Assembly: GCA_016871805.1 (NCBI GenBank)
Contig: VHCG01000020.1
Span: forward strand, 1-61,304
Length of the DNA stretch: 61,304 nucleotides
Source of the DNA: Verrucomicrobiota bacterium
GTDB lineage: Bacteria > Verrucomicrobiota > Verrucomicrobiia > Limisphaerales > UBA9464
Direction of reading: 5' to 3'
The position numbers and the translations under genes were made by a program. How positions within the stretch are numbered: the first letter of the stretch is position 1; every line of letters starts with the position of its first letter. Under the pieces are notes generated by a model. The model was not told the origin of the DNA. It ran no database searches and saw only the letters and a program-made list of their open reading frames with translations. Below, piece by piece: positions 39,306-47,821 of this stretch.

Positions 39306-40601
39306 CTAGTAGCTCGCACTGAGACCGAAGAAGACACGATTCCGGTCATACTCACGTCCCTGCACCGGCGAGTTCAAGAGGTCGTAGTAGTAGGAGACCG
39401 TCACAGCCAAATTACGCATAACCTGATAGGAACCTGTTGCACCAACGGACCACCAGTTTTCAACGAGACCACTGTAACCACCCACGTACTCGGAGCTTTG
39501 AAAAGTACCCAACAGTGATCCGGAGAGCTTTGAGGTGATTGCATGGCTCACGCTGGTGTACAGCGCAGTGCTGAGAGTCTGCAAGGTCGGCGCAAAATTC
39601 CCACCGACTAGCTGACCAGTTACATCGGAGGGGTTGGATCGATGGATGACGCCAATGGTGGCAGAACTTCCAGGGGCGAATCCGTATTTCAGATTCACAT
39701 CAACATACGGATTCACCTGGGTGTTGAGACCGGAATGATTGGAGACCTTGGAGTAGTTGTAAAAGTTGTAAAACTCCTGAATCTGAGCACCACCCCGGAG
39801 AGAGCCCGTCAGAGATGGGGCAAAACTATGGTCAAACCCTCCGTATACGAAGTAGGAATCGTTATTCTTGAGATTGGATGAAGGATTGTCCGTGGAGTTC
39901 GGAGCAATGCTCGCGTTCCTTAAACCAAGATTCCGGTCGTAGGACACGTTGCCAGACTTGGTCCCTAAGACAGCAACCGTCTTCATCGTAACCAGATAAC
40001 GAAGGTCTAGCTTACCATAGTTCTCGACGCGATCGAGAAGGGCAGCAAACGCAGCGTTTTGGTATTGGAAGAGGTCGTTCTCGTAACCCAACACGACAGA
40101 AAACCGATCCGACAACCCCGCCGAGAGGTTGGCAATCGCGATGTTGTTAATGTTGTTGCCATCGATTCGGCCCGTCTGACCCAGGAGCACCTGGCTGGCA
40201 TTCTGGAAGACCGCGAACGAATCGCTGACCTCAAGAGTCAACCGGGGATTGTACGTGTGCTCCGCTCCAACGCTCACGTTAGCCGTCTGGCTCCAATTGT
40301 CGCTCAGGACGGTTTGACCCTGCCTGTTACGGGTGTTGGCGAAATAGTAGGCACCGTAGGAGGCAGCCAACCGCACGGAGGTTTGATCCCAAGACTGGGA
40401 ATAGTTCGCCGAGGGAGTGATCAGGGAACCCCAGCTACCGATCCTGCCAGCTCCATTCGGGGCGGTGTTAATGTTGTCATCGTAGAAGCCTTGGGCGCTC
40501 AAGCCCAACGTCCAGGTCTTGGGTTCTCCTTCAGCAGCTTGAACAGCGACTTGAGATCCTCCAAGGGACAAGACTCCGGCGGCGTAGATGAGTTTCTTCA
40601 T
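39306..40601 (-). CDS. Outer-membrane beta-barrel protein of the exopolysaccharide locus (BBP2-like)
   Basis: A 431-residue protein with a signal peptide (MKKLIYAAG...VAVQAAE). The mature part consists of alternating amphipathic strands rich in Tyr, Asn, Ser and Gly, such as V-R-L-A-A-S-Y-G-A-Y-Y-F and S-Y-F-V-Y-G-G-F-D-H-S-F, and ends in the aromatic residue Tyr (F-F-G-L-S-A-S-Y), as expected for Bam-assembled barrels. It resembles the putative beta-barrel porin 2 group often found with exopolysaccharide genes. The start at ATG 40601 fits the signal peptide and the promoter 47 bases upstream. It probably forms the outer-membrane exit or a surface partner of the Wza-like protein. Confidence 0.85.
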   Translation of the reverse strand: MKKLIYAAGVLSLGGSQVAVQAAEGEPKTWTLGLSAQGFYDDNINTAPNGAGRIGSWGSLITPSANYSQSWDQTSVRLAASYGAYYFANTRNRQGQTVLSDNWSQTANVSVGAEHTYNPRLTLEVSDSFAVFQNASQVLLGQTGRIDGNNINNIAIANLSAGLSDRFSVVLGYENDLFQYQNAAFAALLDRVENYGKLDLRYLVTMKTVAVLGTKSGNVSYDRNLGLRNASIAPNSTDNPSSNLKNNDSYFVYGGFDHSFAPSLTGSLRGGAQIQEFYNFYNYSKVSNHSGLNTQVNPYVDVNLKYGFAPGSSATIGVIHRSNPSDVTGQLVGGNFAPTLQTLSTALYTSVSHAITSKLSGSLLGTFQSSEYVGGYSGLVENWWSVGATGSYQVMRNLAVTVSYYYDLLNSPVQGREYDRNRVFFGLSASY

Positions 40602-40647
40602 GAGGGAAAAAGGGTTCGATAGCGGAGCAGATAAGATTGTGGCAAAG

Positions 40648-40676
40648 GTTTTAGGCGCTGCTTCGGGGTGTGTCAA
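40648..40676 (-). promoter_or_regulatory. Sigma70-type promoter of the exopolysaccharide operon
   Basis: On the minus strand a perfect -35 box TTGACA (40676-40671), a 17-base spacer and TAAAAC (40653-40648) are placed to start transcription near 40641, about 40 bases before the beta-barrel ATG. The rest of the 322-base gap, up to the TrmH-type gene at 40924, shows no gene or other site that I can support. Confidence 0.6.
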
Positions 40677-40923
40677 CACACGATTCCGGGAACGACCACT
40701 CGCCATTTTTGTGAATCCAGCAAGGGCCATTGTACGCCTGCTGAATCCCGTTGCCATGCAAGTCCAAACCAATGCCGCACAGGAAATTGTTGAGGGCATG
40801 TCCGATCGCGTCCCGATCTGATCCAAGCTGATTCCATGGGGCTTCACGAGAGGATTCGGGCCATTCTCGGTTGAGCGATCGCGATGAGAGCGTCGGCTCA
40901 AGACGCGGATCAATCCTGCCGAC

Positions 40924-41754
40924 TCATCCCGCCGACGAAGGGATCAGCATTTGGCGCTGGCGGAGTGTTTCGGCAAAGATCGCGGCACCAGCATTCGCGA
41001 CGTTGATCGAATCAACCCCGGCGCACATGGGGACCTCTACAAGGTCATCACACGCTTCTCGGACGCCCGGGCGCAAGCCGCCTCCCTCGGCACCAAAGAC
41101 GACGCAGGTCGGCGCCCTAAGGTCGACCTCCCAAAGACACTTGGCTCCCATCCCTGTATCAGCCCCAAGACATCTCACCCCCAGACCTCTCAAGGACCGG
41201 AGGCTCGAGGCGAGATCCGACGACTCGTGGTAGGGAACCTTGAAGAGGGAGCCCATCGAGGATCGAACCGAGCGTCGGAGGTAGGGGTGGGAGGATGTCT
41301 CCCCTACGAGGAGTCCCTGCCCTCCAAAGGCGACATGGTTGCGAATCAACGTGCCAACATTCTCCGCGTTCGTCAGTCCATCCAGCGCCACAAGAAGCGC
41401 AGGCCGCTCCCCCTTCATCAGTCCAGCCAACCCGACGGAAGGCGGAACCTTGGCCAGGCCCAAAACGCCCTGGAACATCGAGAAACCTGTCAATCGCGTC
41501 AGTACATCCTTCTCGCCGACAAACAGTTGTATTGTCTCAGAACGCCTATCCAGAAGCGGCTCCAAAACCTCTCGCCAACGGGATGGAACAAGAACGGAAA
41601 CGACCTCAAGGGGAGAGTCCAGGAGCCTTCGCACGATCTTTTCACCCTCCGCGACGAACACCCCCCCGCCAAGGTGGTCCAACTGACTCCTCATGGTCCG
41701 AAATGGAACCAAAGCAGGATCATCAAAATCGCCTATGCTCCGGATCTCGACCAT
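40924..41754 (-). CDS. TrmH/SpoU-family RNA 2'-O-methyltransferase
   Basis: A 276-residue SPOUT methyltransferase. The N-terminal ~100 residues form the substrate-binding domain (F-V-A-E-G-E-K-I-V-R-R-L-L). The knot domain has the three SpoU motifs: L-D-G-L-T-N-A-E-N-V-G-T-L-I-R-N (motif 1), V-V-F-G-A-E-G-G-G-L (motif 2) and V-P-M-C-A-G-V-D-S-I-N-V-A-N-A-G-A (motif 3). It uses S-adenosylmethionine to methylate a ribose in rRNA or tRNA; the site cannot be inferred. cysS lies 48 bases upstream on the same strand. Confidence 0.92.
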   Translation of the reverse strand: MVEIRSIGDFDDPALVPFRTMRSQLDHLGGGVFVAEGEKIVRRLLDSPLEVVSVLVPSRWREVLEPLLDRRSETIQLFVGEKDVLTRLTGFSMFQGVLGLAKVPPSVGLAGLMKGERPALLVALDGLTNAENVGTLIRNHVAFGGQGLLVGETSSHPYLRRSVRSSMGSLFKVPYHESSDLASSLRSLRGLGVRCLGADTGMGAKCLWEVDLRAPTCVVFGAEGGGLRPGVREACDDLVEVPMCAGVDSINVANAGAAIFAETLRQRQMLIPSSAG

Positions 41755-41802
41755 GCGGAAGTATTCATTGGGAGTTAATTGCCACCAGAAGGAAGCAACT
41801 CC

Positions 41803-43245
41803 CTAGAGCCGTCGGAACTTCGGCCCGGCTGAGGTGTCTTCGACCGCCCACCCGAGATCACTCAACTGATTTCGGAGCGAGTCGGCGCGGCTGAAGTCCT
41901 TGATCCGCTTCGCCTCGAGTCGTTCCTCCGCGATCTTGCGAACTTCGACCGGGACCTCATCTTGCGGCTTGTCGCCAAGGCCGAAAACCCGATCGACCGA
42001 ATGCCAGAACGCCAATGCGTGGGCGGCCTCGCTTGCGGAAATCCCGTCGACCGAGAGCAGCCGGTTCTGTTCACGAACCCAGTCGAAGACAACGGCCCAT
42101 GCCCTCGAGACGCTCAGATCGTCGTCCATCGAGGCCAAGAACTGGCGCATCCACGGAGAATCGACGTTCTCTGAACAAGTTTCCGCCCCTGCCACAACAG
42201 CCAACTTGCCAAGGCATTCGTCCAATCGGGCAAGCGCGGCCCGCGAACCCAGGAGGCCTTCCACGGTGAAATTGAAGGTCTCCCTGTAATGGGCTCCGAG
42301 TAGGAGGTGACGGATTTCGCGACCACCGAAACCCTTGGCCAAGAGATCTCGGATGGTGAAGAAGTTGCCGAGGGACTTGCTCATCTTCCTGCCGTCGACC
42401 AGCAGGTGAGCGACGTGGAACCAATGCCTGACAAAAGGGCGACCAGGTTGCTGAAGGCCGGCCCCTTCACTCTGGGCGATCTCGTCCTCATGGTGGGGGA
42501 AGACCAGATCCTCCCCACCCGCATGAAGGTCGAAGCTCGGGCCAAGGAGAGCCATGCTCATGGCGCTGCACTCGATGTGCCAACCCGGGCGCCCTTGACC
42601 CCAAGGACTCTCCCAGAACACCTTGCCGTCCTCAGGGACCCGGGCCTTCCAAAGGGCGAAGTCGGCGACCGACTGCTTGTCGTACTCGTCACTCGCGACC
42701 CGCTCGCCAACCCTAAGTTCTTCGGGGTTTATGTTGACCAGCTGACCATATCGGCAGCCGCAATCGCGGTAGCCTTGGATGCTGAAGTAGACCGATCCAT
42801 CTTTCGCACGATAGGCAACCCCCCGACCCTCCAACCTCAGGATCAAGTCGATGATCTGGGATATATACTCGGTTGCCCGAGGCATTACGGTCGGAGTCAG
42901 ACAATTCAGGGTGCGGAGATCCGAGAGGAATTCCCTCTCATAGCGTCCTGTGAATTCTTGGAGCGGCTGGCCTGTTTCGCGGACCCGACGAATGATCTTG
43001 TCCTCAACATCTGTGACATTCATGACGTGCCGGATGGAATACCCCCGGAACTCGAGATGCCGTCGAAGAAGGTCGACCTGGACAAAAGTGCGGAAATTGC
43101 CGATGTGACCGAAGTCGTAAACGGTGGGGCCACAGCAATAGAAGGTCACTTGGGGACGGCCGGAAGGATCAACCCCGGAGTCGGGTTCAAAAGTTTCCAG
43201 CTTCCGTGAAATCGTGTTGAAGAGACGCGTTGTGGATGGGCTCAT
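41803..43245 (-). CDS. cysS: Cysteinyl-tRNA synthetase
   Basis: A 480-residue class Ia synthetase that charges tRNA-Cys. The zinc and cysteine site begins at C-C-G-P-T-V-Y-D (residues 37-44). The HIGH motif appears as HIGN (47-50), as in most CysRS. Zinc ligands lie in the G-W-H-I-E-C-S-A-M region and at H-H-E-D-E. The KMSKS loop is intact, and the C-terminal region (about residues 370-480) is of normal length. It converges with nothing and shares its strand with the TrmH-type gene downstream. Confidence 0.97.
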   Translation of the reverse strand: MSPSTTRLFNTISRKLETFEPDSGVDPSGRPQVTFYCCGPTVYDFGHIGNFRTFVQVDLLRRHLEFRGYSIRHVMNVTDVEDKIIRRVRETGQPLQEFTGRYEREFLSDLRTLNCLTPTVMPRATEYISQIIDLILRLEGRGVAYRAKDGSVYFSIQGYRDCGCRYGQLVNINPEELRVGERVASDEYDKQSVADFALWKARVPEDGKVFWESPWGQGRPGWHIECSAMSMALLGPSFDLHAGGEDLVFPHHEDEIAQSEGAGLQQPGRPFVRHWFHVAHLLVDGRKMSKSLGNFFTIRDLLAKGFGGREIRHLLLGAHYRETFNFTVEGLLGSRAALARLDECLGKLAVVAGAETCSENVDSPWMRQFLASMDDDLSVSRAWAVVFDWVREQNRLLSVDGISASEAAHALAFWHSVDRVFGLGDKPQDEVPVEVRKIAEERLEAKRIKDFSRADSLRNQLSDLGWAVEDTSAGPKFRRL

Positions 43246-43446
43246 GCTGTCCTAGCCCGACGGGCATCCCCGAGACTTCCCGAACACGCCGTGTTTGGTG
43301 AAGGCGGAAATGCGGCGTCTAAACCCAGTCACGCGACCAGGGTTCCTTTCCCATATGAAGACGTAGATCCGCATGCCGATTTCCTCGGCGATCCGGTTCA
43401 CATGCATGTCGAATTGGGATAGAAAGTGTCCCGAAGGATCGAATCG

Positions 43447-44247
43447 ATGCCTCAAAGCCACCATAACATCTCTTCCGCCACTTCCCTGGCCAGGGTGGTC
43501 ATCGTAGATGATGAACCGCTCGGACTGGAGAAACTGCGGGGCCTGCTCGGCAAAGAGACGAGGGTGGAGTTGATCGGGGAAGCGACAAACGGAGACGAAG
43601 CGGTGCGGACGATCCGCGAGCTCAGGCCCGACCTCGTCTTCCTCGACATCAATCTTCCGGGCCGGACTGGCTTCTCCGTAGTGGAGGACCTCGGTGACGC
43701 TCTCCCGCGGGCCATCGTATTCGTAACAGCACACGACGAATTCGCCCTGAAGGCCTTCGAGGTCAACGCCGTGGACTACCTGCTCAAGCCCTACGACAGA
43801 CAACGGTTACAGACTGCCCTCGACCGCTCGTTGGAGAGGCTGTCAAGGCCAGCAAACCGGGAATTGACGTCGCAGCTGAACGCCCTGCTCTCACAATTTC
43901 CTGGCAGGACTGAAGCGAACGCAGGCCGTATCGCGATCAAATCGGCGGGCAGGATTCTCTTCGTCAACATCCAGGACATCGACTGGGTAGGCTCTGCAGA
44001 CAACTACGTCGAGATCCACACCGGGGGCCAAACCCACCTTCTGCGCGAGACGCTGAACTCGATGGAGCGTCGGCTCGAAGGGGATCCTTTCGTCCGTATC
44101 AGCCGCACAACGATCGTGAACCGTCATCGCATCCGGGAACTACAACCCCTGTTCCACGGAGAATACGCGATCCTGCTCCAGGGCGGCACCCGTCTGACTC
44201 TCAGCCGATCCTACCGGGAGCAGCTTCCTCGACTCGGCGTCTCGTAG
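43447..44247 (+). CDS. LytTR-family response regulator
   Basis: A 266-residue regulator. The receiver domain (15-135) has the acidic pair DDE at 21-23, phosphoacceptor Asp67 in FLDINLP, T-A-H-D and Lys in L-L-K-P-Y-D. The LytTR DNA-binding domain (about 160-262) has [40 protein letters not shown] and the closing [15 protein letters not shown] eight bases upstream supports ATG 43447 rather than the frame start at 43426. No histidine kinase gene is adjacent, so it is an orphan here. Such regulators often control envelope or surface polysaccharide genes. Confidence 0.93.
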   Translation: MPQSHHNISSATSLARVVIVDDEPLGLEKLRGLLGKETRVELIGEATNGDEAVRTIRELRPDLVFLDINLPGRTGFSVVEDLGDALPRAIVFVTAHDEFALKAFEVNAVDYLLKPYDRQRLQTALDRSLERLSRPANRELTSQLNALLSQFPGRTEANAGRIAIKSAGRILFVNIQDIDWVGSADNYVEIHTGGQTHLLRETLNSMERRLEGDPFVRISRTTIVNRHRIRELQPLFHGEYAILLQGGTRLTLSRSYREQLPRLGVS

Positions 44248-44525
44248 AGACATTCGAAGCCGGCCCATCAATGCTGATGGAAGCCCACCAGCGCGAGGCC
44301 CCATACTTCGAGCCACCTGGTTCGAGCGTTCAAAACCCAGGCACCACCGAGGGTTACGAGGCTTGCGAATCCAAAAAACCCTTGCACCAGTCGGCGTCCA
44401 AGCCACCTTCTTCCTGTAGCACGCCTAGTCCCACCAGTCGCCGATCGCCTCTGTGTCCCGGCTCCCCTTGCTGGGTCTCCAAGGAAGGCTCCGGGTGCCC
44501 TCCCCCGCCAACCTCCATCTTCAAC

Positions 44526-46034
44526 ATGCCCCGTCCGACAAAGTTATCTTTAGATCCCGCAAAACCGCGAACACCCCGTAAACGTGCGCAGAAGGAGGAG
44601 GAATCCGCCACAGCAGTGGTGGAGGAGAGCCCGGCGGAAACCGCATCGGTGAGGCCCGAAGAGAGCTTGCCTGGTCCGGTGGCTGTGACGGAGGCAGTGC
44701 CGGGAGAACCGGCCGAACCAGGGGCCCAGGAGTTGGAGGCCCCAACCTCCAACATCGAGATCCAGCCGAGGACCATCAGCCTCCACGAGCTCCAGCCGAT
44801 GCCGATAGGGCAGCTCAGCGAGCTATCGCGCGAATTCGGGGTCGAGAACTATGGCACGCTGAAGCGTCAGGAGATCATCTTCCAGATCGTCCAACGCAAT
44901 CTGCATGCCGGAGGGACCATCTACACCCGCGGTGTGCTTGAGGTGATGCCGGAGGGCTTCGGATTCCTCAGATCGCCGGCGTTCAACTACCTACCCTGCC
45001 CAGAGGACATCTACGTCTCGCCCTCGCAGATCCGACGGTTTGATCTCCAGAGCGGCGACGACGTGGAGGGTCAAGTCCGTCCTCCCAAGGACAAGGAGAA
45101 GTTCTACGCTCTGTTGCGGGTCGAGAAGGTGGCGGGGCTGGATCCGGATTCGGCCAAGGAGAAGACCCACTTCGAGAACCTTACTCCCCTGTTCCCGGAC
45201 AGACGATTTCTCCTCGAGACAGATCCCGAGGAACTGTCAACACGCGTCGTCGATCTGGTCTGTCCGATCGGCAAGGGCACGCGCGGCCTAATCGTCGCAC
45301 CTCCGCGGACCGGCAAGACCGTGCTGATGCAGAAACTGGCCAATGCCGTCCTGAAGAACAATCCCGAGAGCTTCCTGATCATCCTGCTCATCGACGAACG
45401 CCCCGAGGAGGTCACCGACATGGAGCGGACCTGCAAGGGTGCCGAGGTGGTCAGCTCGACGTTCGATGAACCCCCGGAAAGACACGTTCAGGTCGCCGAG
45501 ATGGTCATCGAGAAAGCCCGGAGAATGGTCGAGCACAAAAAGGATGTCGTGATCCTCCTGGACTCTATCACCCGTCTCGCCCGGGCCTACAACACGGTGC
45601 AGCCCCACTCGGGCAAGATCCTCTCCGGAGGTGTCGACGCCAATGCGCTGCACAAGCCCAAGCGGTTCTTCGGTGCCGCGCGCAACATCGAGGAGGGGGG
45701 ATCACTGACGATCATGGCGACCGCATTGGTCGACACCGGAAGCCGGATGGACGAGGTGATTTTCGAGGAGTTCAAGGGAACCGGAAACATGGAGATCCAC
45801 TTGGACCGTTCGCTCGTGGATCGGAGGATCTTTCCGTCGATCAACATCGAGCGCTCCGGAACCCGCAAGGAGGAGCTTCTCTACCATCCCGACGAATACA
45901 ACCGGATCTCCATGCTGCGCAGGGCGCTGGTCGGAGTGCCCCCGGTGGAAGCGATGGAACTGCTGCTGGGGCGCCTCAAGAAGACGCCGAACAACATCAT
46001 GTTCCTGCTGTCCGTGGGGCAGACCGGCAGGTAG
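44526..46034 (+). CDS. rho: Transcription termination factor Rho, second copy, with Rho_N domain
   Basis: A 502-residue Rho starting [14 protein letters not shown]. Residues 1-80 are charged and low-complexity, residues 86-125 form the helical Rho_N domain ([13 protein letters not shown]), residues 135-205 the cold-shock RNA-binding fold ([14 protein letters not shown]), and the rest the hexameric motor with Walker A APPRTGKT (258-265) and L-L-D-S-I-T-R. This is the standard bacterial layout, unlike the copy at 32593. The frame stays open upstream to 44271, but that 255-base stretch lacks protein character. The 278-base gap after the LytTR gene may hold the leader. Confidence 0.95.
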   Translation: MPRPTKLSLDPAKPRTPRKRAQKEEESATAVVEESPAETASVRPEESLPGPVAVTEAVPGEPAEPGAQELEAPTSNIEIQPRTISLHELQPMPIGQLSELSREFGVENYGTLKRQEIIFQIVQRNLHAGGTIYTRGVLEVMPEGFGFLRSPAFNYLPCPEDIYVSPSQIRRFDLQSGDDVEGQVRPPKDKEKFYALLRVEKVAGLDPDSAKEKTHFENLTPLFPDRRFLLETDPEELSTRVVDLVCPIGKGTRGLIVAPPRTGKTVLMQKLANAVLKNNPESFLIILLIDERPEEVTDMERTCKGAEVVSSTFDEPPERHVQVAEMVIEKARRMVEHKKDVVILLDSITRLARAYNTVQPHSGKILSGGVDANALHKPKRFFGAARNIEEGGSLTIMATALVDTGSRMDEVIFEEFKGTGNMEIHLDRSLVDRRIFPSINIERSGTRKEELLYHPDEYNRISMLRRALVGVPPVEAMELLLGRLKKTPNNIMFLLSVGQTGR

Positions 46035-46071
46035 ATGCCCGGGCCCCCGTCGGGGTAAGCAACAGAGCACT

Positions 46072-46668
46072 TCAAAGAGGCTTCATCCGCCGGGAGGACA
46101 AACCGGAACCACCCTGAGTGAGGGCGAGGGCCAGCGCGAGGGCATCGGCGGCATCCGACTCTGGTGGCTCTGCGAGTCCCAAGATCCTCTGGACCATCTT
46201 TGCGACGGCGATTTTCTGGGCACCTCCATATCCAACGATCGCCAGCTTCGCCGCCCTTGGTGACAGTTCGAAGATTCCGAGTCCCGCCTCTGCAACCATG
46301 GCGAGCGCTGCGCCTCGGGCCTCGCCCATGGTGATCGCCGTCTTGAGATTCTGGGCGAAGAACAATCCCTCCACGACACAGACCTCGGGGGAGTGGCTGG
46401 CGATCAGGGTACGGATCTGCGATGCGATCGTCGCGAGACAACGGGACTTTGAGAGGGCTGCCGGGCAGCGGATCGTCCCTGCCAGGACGAGTTGCTGGGT
46501 TCTTCCCTGCCGTTCAACGATTCCATAGCCCGTTCCGCGGAGCGATGGGTCTATCCCTAGGACCCTCCTAAACGTCGGCAATGCTGCCGCAGGATCCTCC
46601 TGATCGGGGAGCCCCCCCTCGGCCATACGTCCCTGCATCCTGCGGAAATCCTGCGGAGAGATACCCAT
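46072..46668 (-). CDS. ruvC: Holliday junction resolvase RuvC
   Basis: A 198-residue nuclease. The core begins V-L-G-I-D-P-S-L-R-G-T-G-Y-G with the first catalytic Asp. The other acidic residues lie in C-V-V-E-G-L-F-F and in the closing S-D-A-A-D-A-L-A-L-A. About 34 residues precede the core, more than in most RuvC, so the true start could be an internal ATG. It resolves four-way junctions with RuvAB, which are not encoded here. The DUF420 gene ends 15 bases upstream on the same strand. Confidence 0.93.
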   Translation of the reverse strand: MGISPQDFRRMQGRMAEGGLPDQEDPAAALPTFRRVLGIDPSLRGTGYGIVERQGRTQQLVLAGTIRCPAALSKSRCLATIASQIRTLIASHSPEVCVVEGLFFAQNLKTAITMGEARGAALAMVAEAGLGIFELSPRAAKLAIVGYGGAQKIAVAKMVQRILGLAEPPESDAADALALALALTQGGSGLSSRRMKPL

Positions 46669-46683
46669 CGGCTTCCCAGTGGA

Positions 46684-47118
46684 TCATTGGGGTTTCCAGA
46701 TCCGGTAGAGGAGGAAGTAGATCACCACCCCGGTCACCGACACGTAGAGCCAGAGGGGCATCGTCCATCGAGCGATGCGCCGATGCGCATCGAACCTCTC
46801 TCGCCATGCCCGATTCATGGAGACCATCGCCATGGGGACGATCGCCATCGCGAGAACGATATGGCTGAAGAGTAGGATCAGATATGGGATGAGGAACTCC
46901 TTCGGTCCCTCGAACCGGGTATGAATTCCACGCATGACCACAAACTTGTGGTATAGGTAGCACGCGAGGAACAATGTAGACGTGGCAAAGGCGGCCACCA
47001 TGCAGTTCCTGTGGGCAAGCCGATGCCCCAATCGGATGGAGAGCCATCCCGCGACGAGGAAAACGGTCGAGAGGGCGTTGAGGCCTGCGTTGATGGCGGG
47101 AAGGTCCGTTCCATTCAT
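46684..47118 (-). CDS. DUF420 membrane protein (cytochrome oxidase-associated)
   Basis: A 144-residue integral membrane protein with four hydrophobic helices: L-P-A-I-N-A-G-L-N, H-R-N-C-M-V-A-A-F, I-P-Y-L-I-L-L-F-S-H-I-V-L-A and L-W-L-Y-V-S-V-T-G-V-V-I-Y. These motifs, including conserved histidines for a possible haem or copper, match DUF420, which is found beside haem-copper oxidase and SCO genes. Its start overlaps the SCO stop (ATGA), so the two are coupled. The oxidase subunits themselves are not in the window. Confidence 0.87.
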   Translation of the reverse strand: MNGTDLPAINAGLNALSTVFLVAGWLSIRLGHRLAHRNCMVAAFATSTLFLACYLYHKFVVMRGIHTRFEGPKEFLIPYLILLFSHIVLAMAIVPMAMVSMNRAWRERFDAHRRIARWTMPLWLYVSVTGVVIYFLLYRIWKPQ

Positions 47119-47738
47119 GGTGTCCGTTCGCGTTTGAGTTGATTCACAACCGTGACGATCCGATCCAGAGCATCCTGTTCCTCACTCTGGACAACGGCCC
47201 GCATCCGAGCCTTCCGGTCCAGAATCACAAAGGTTCCGGAGTGGATAAATCGGTCCTCAAGTCGTGGATTGGCGTCTCCGGTGTCCATGACGCTGAAGAG
47301 CAGGTCCTTCTCGGCAAACCGATAAACCTCGGACTTCGCTCCTGTCAGGAACCACCACCGCTCGGCATCGGCACCATACCGTTCAGCATAGTGTCGCAGG
47401 ACGTCAGGGGAATCGAAAGAAGGATCCGCTGTCAGGGAGATCAGCCGCACCCCTTCGGGAATCCGTTTCTGGAGCTCCGCCATCTGCCTGGAGAGGCGAT
47501 GGCATTGGGTCGGACAACGGGAGAAAACCACGTTGGCCACACAGACCTGACTGGTCAGATCCCGAGGCCCCACGGCCTGTCCGAGCTGGTTGGTTAAGGC
47601 GAAGGGCCGGATCTCACTCAGGACCGGCAGGGGGGATTTCCTAGTCTGGACAACCATAGCGAGGGCCGCAAGGGCGACAACGCCAAGGATGAGACCACCC
47701 CAGATCCATCGCTGCATCTGCTTCTCTAGGGGGTTCAT
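47115..47738 (-). CDS. SCO1/SenC-family copper chaperone-like protein
   Basis: A 207-residue membrane-anchored thioredoxin-fold protein starting MNPLEKQMQRW, with a helix at about 11-30. The copper motif CxxxC is Cys75 and Cys79 in SRCPTQC, and the distal histidine ligand lies in F-I-H-S-G-T-F. L-F-S-V-M-D-T is also conserved. SCO proteins help load the CuA centre of cytochrome c oxidase. ATG 47738 was chosen because upstream sequence lacks protein character. It is translationally coupled to the DUF420 gene. Confidence 0.9.
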   Translation of the reverse strand: MNPLEKQMQRWIWGGLILGVVALAALAMVVQTRKSPLPVLSEIRPFALTNQLGQAVGPRDLTSQVCVANVVFSRCPTQCHRLSRQMAELQKRIPEGVRLISLTADPSFDSPDVLRHYAERYGADAERWWFLTGAKSEVYRFAEKDLLFSVMDTGDANPRLEDRFIHSGTFVILDRKARMRAVVQSEEQDALDRIVTVVNQLKRERTP

Positions 47739-47821
47739 GGGCGGATCTGAGGCACCGGTACCGCTAATGGAAGCATCTACAGCCCAACCAGCAAGCCTCA
47801 CCATCCCTGCTGTCCGGTCCG

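Noticed and set aside
40681..40923. Stop-free minus-strand frame of about 80-90 codons before the exopolysaccharide promoter
   Set aside because: It has no start codon in frame and runs into the promoter; chance is the simplest explanation.
43468..43803. Upstream part of the 183-codon minus-strand frame over the LytTR gene
   Set aside because: It is the complement of the receiver domain, with the Asp67 region intact on the plus strand. Only its last 50-70 codons are kept as a weak separate observation.
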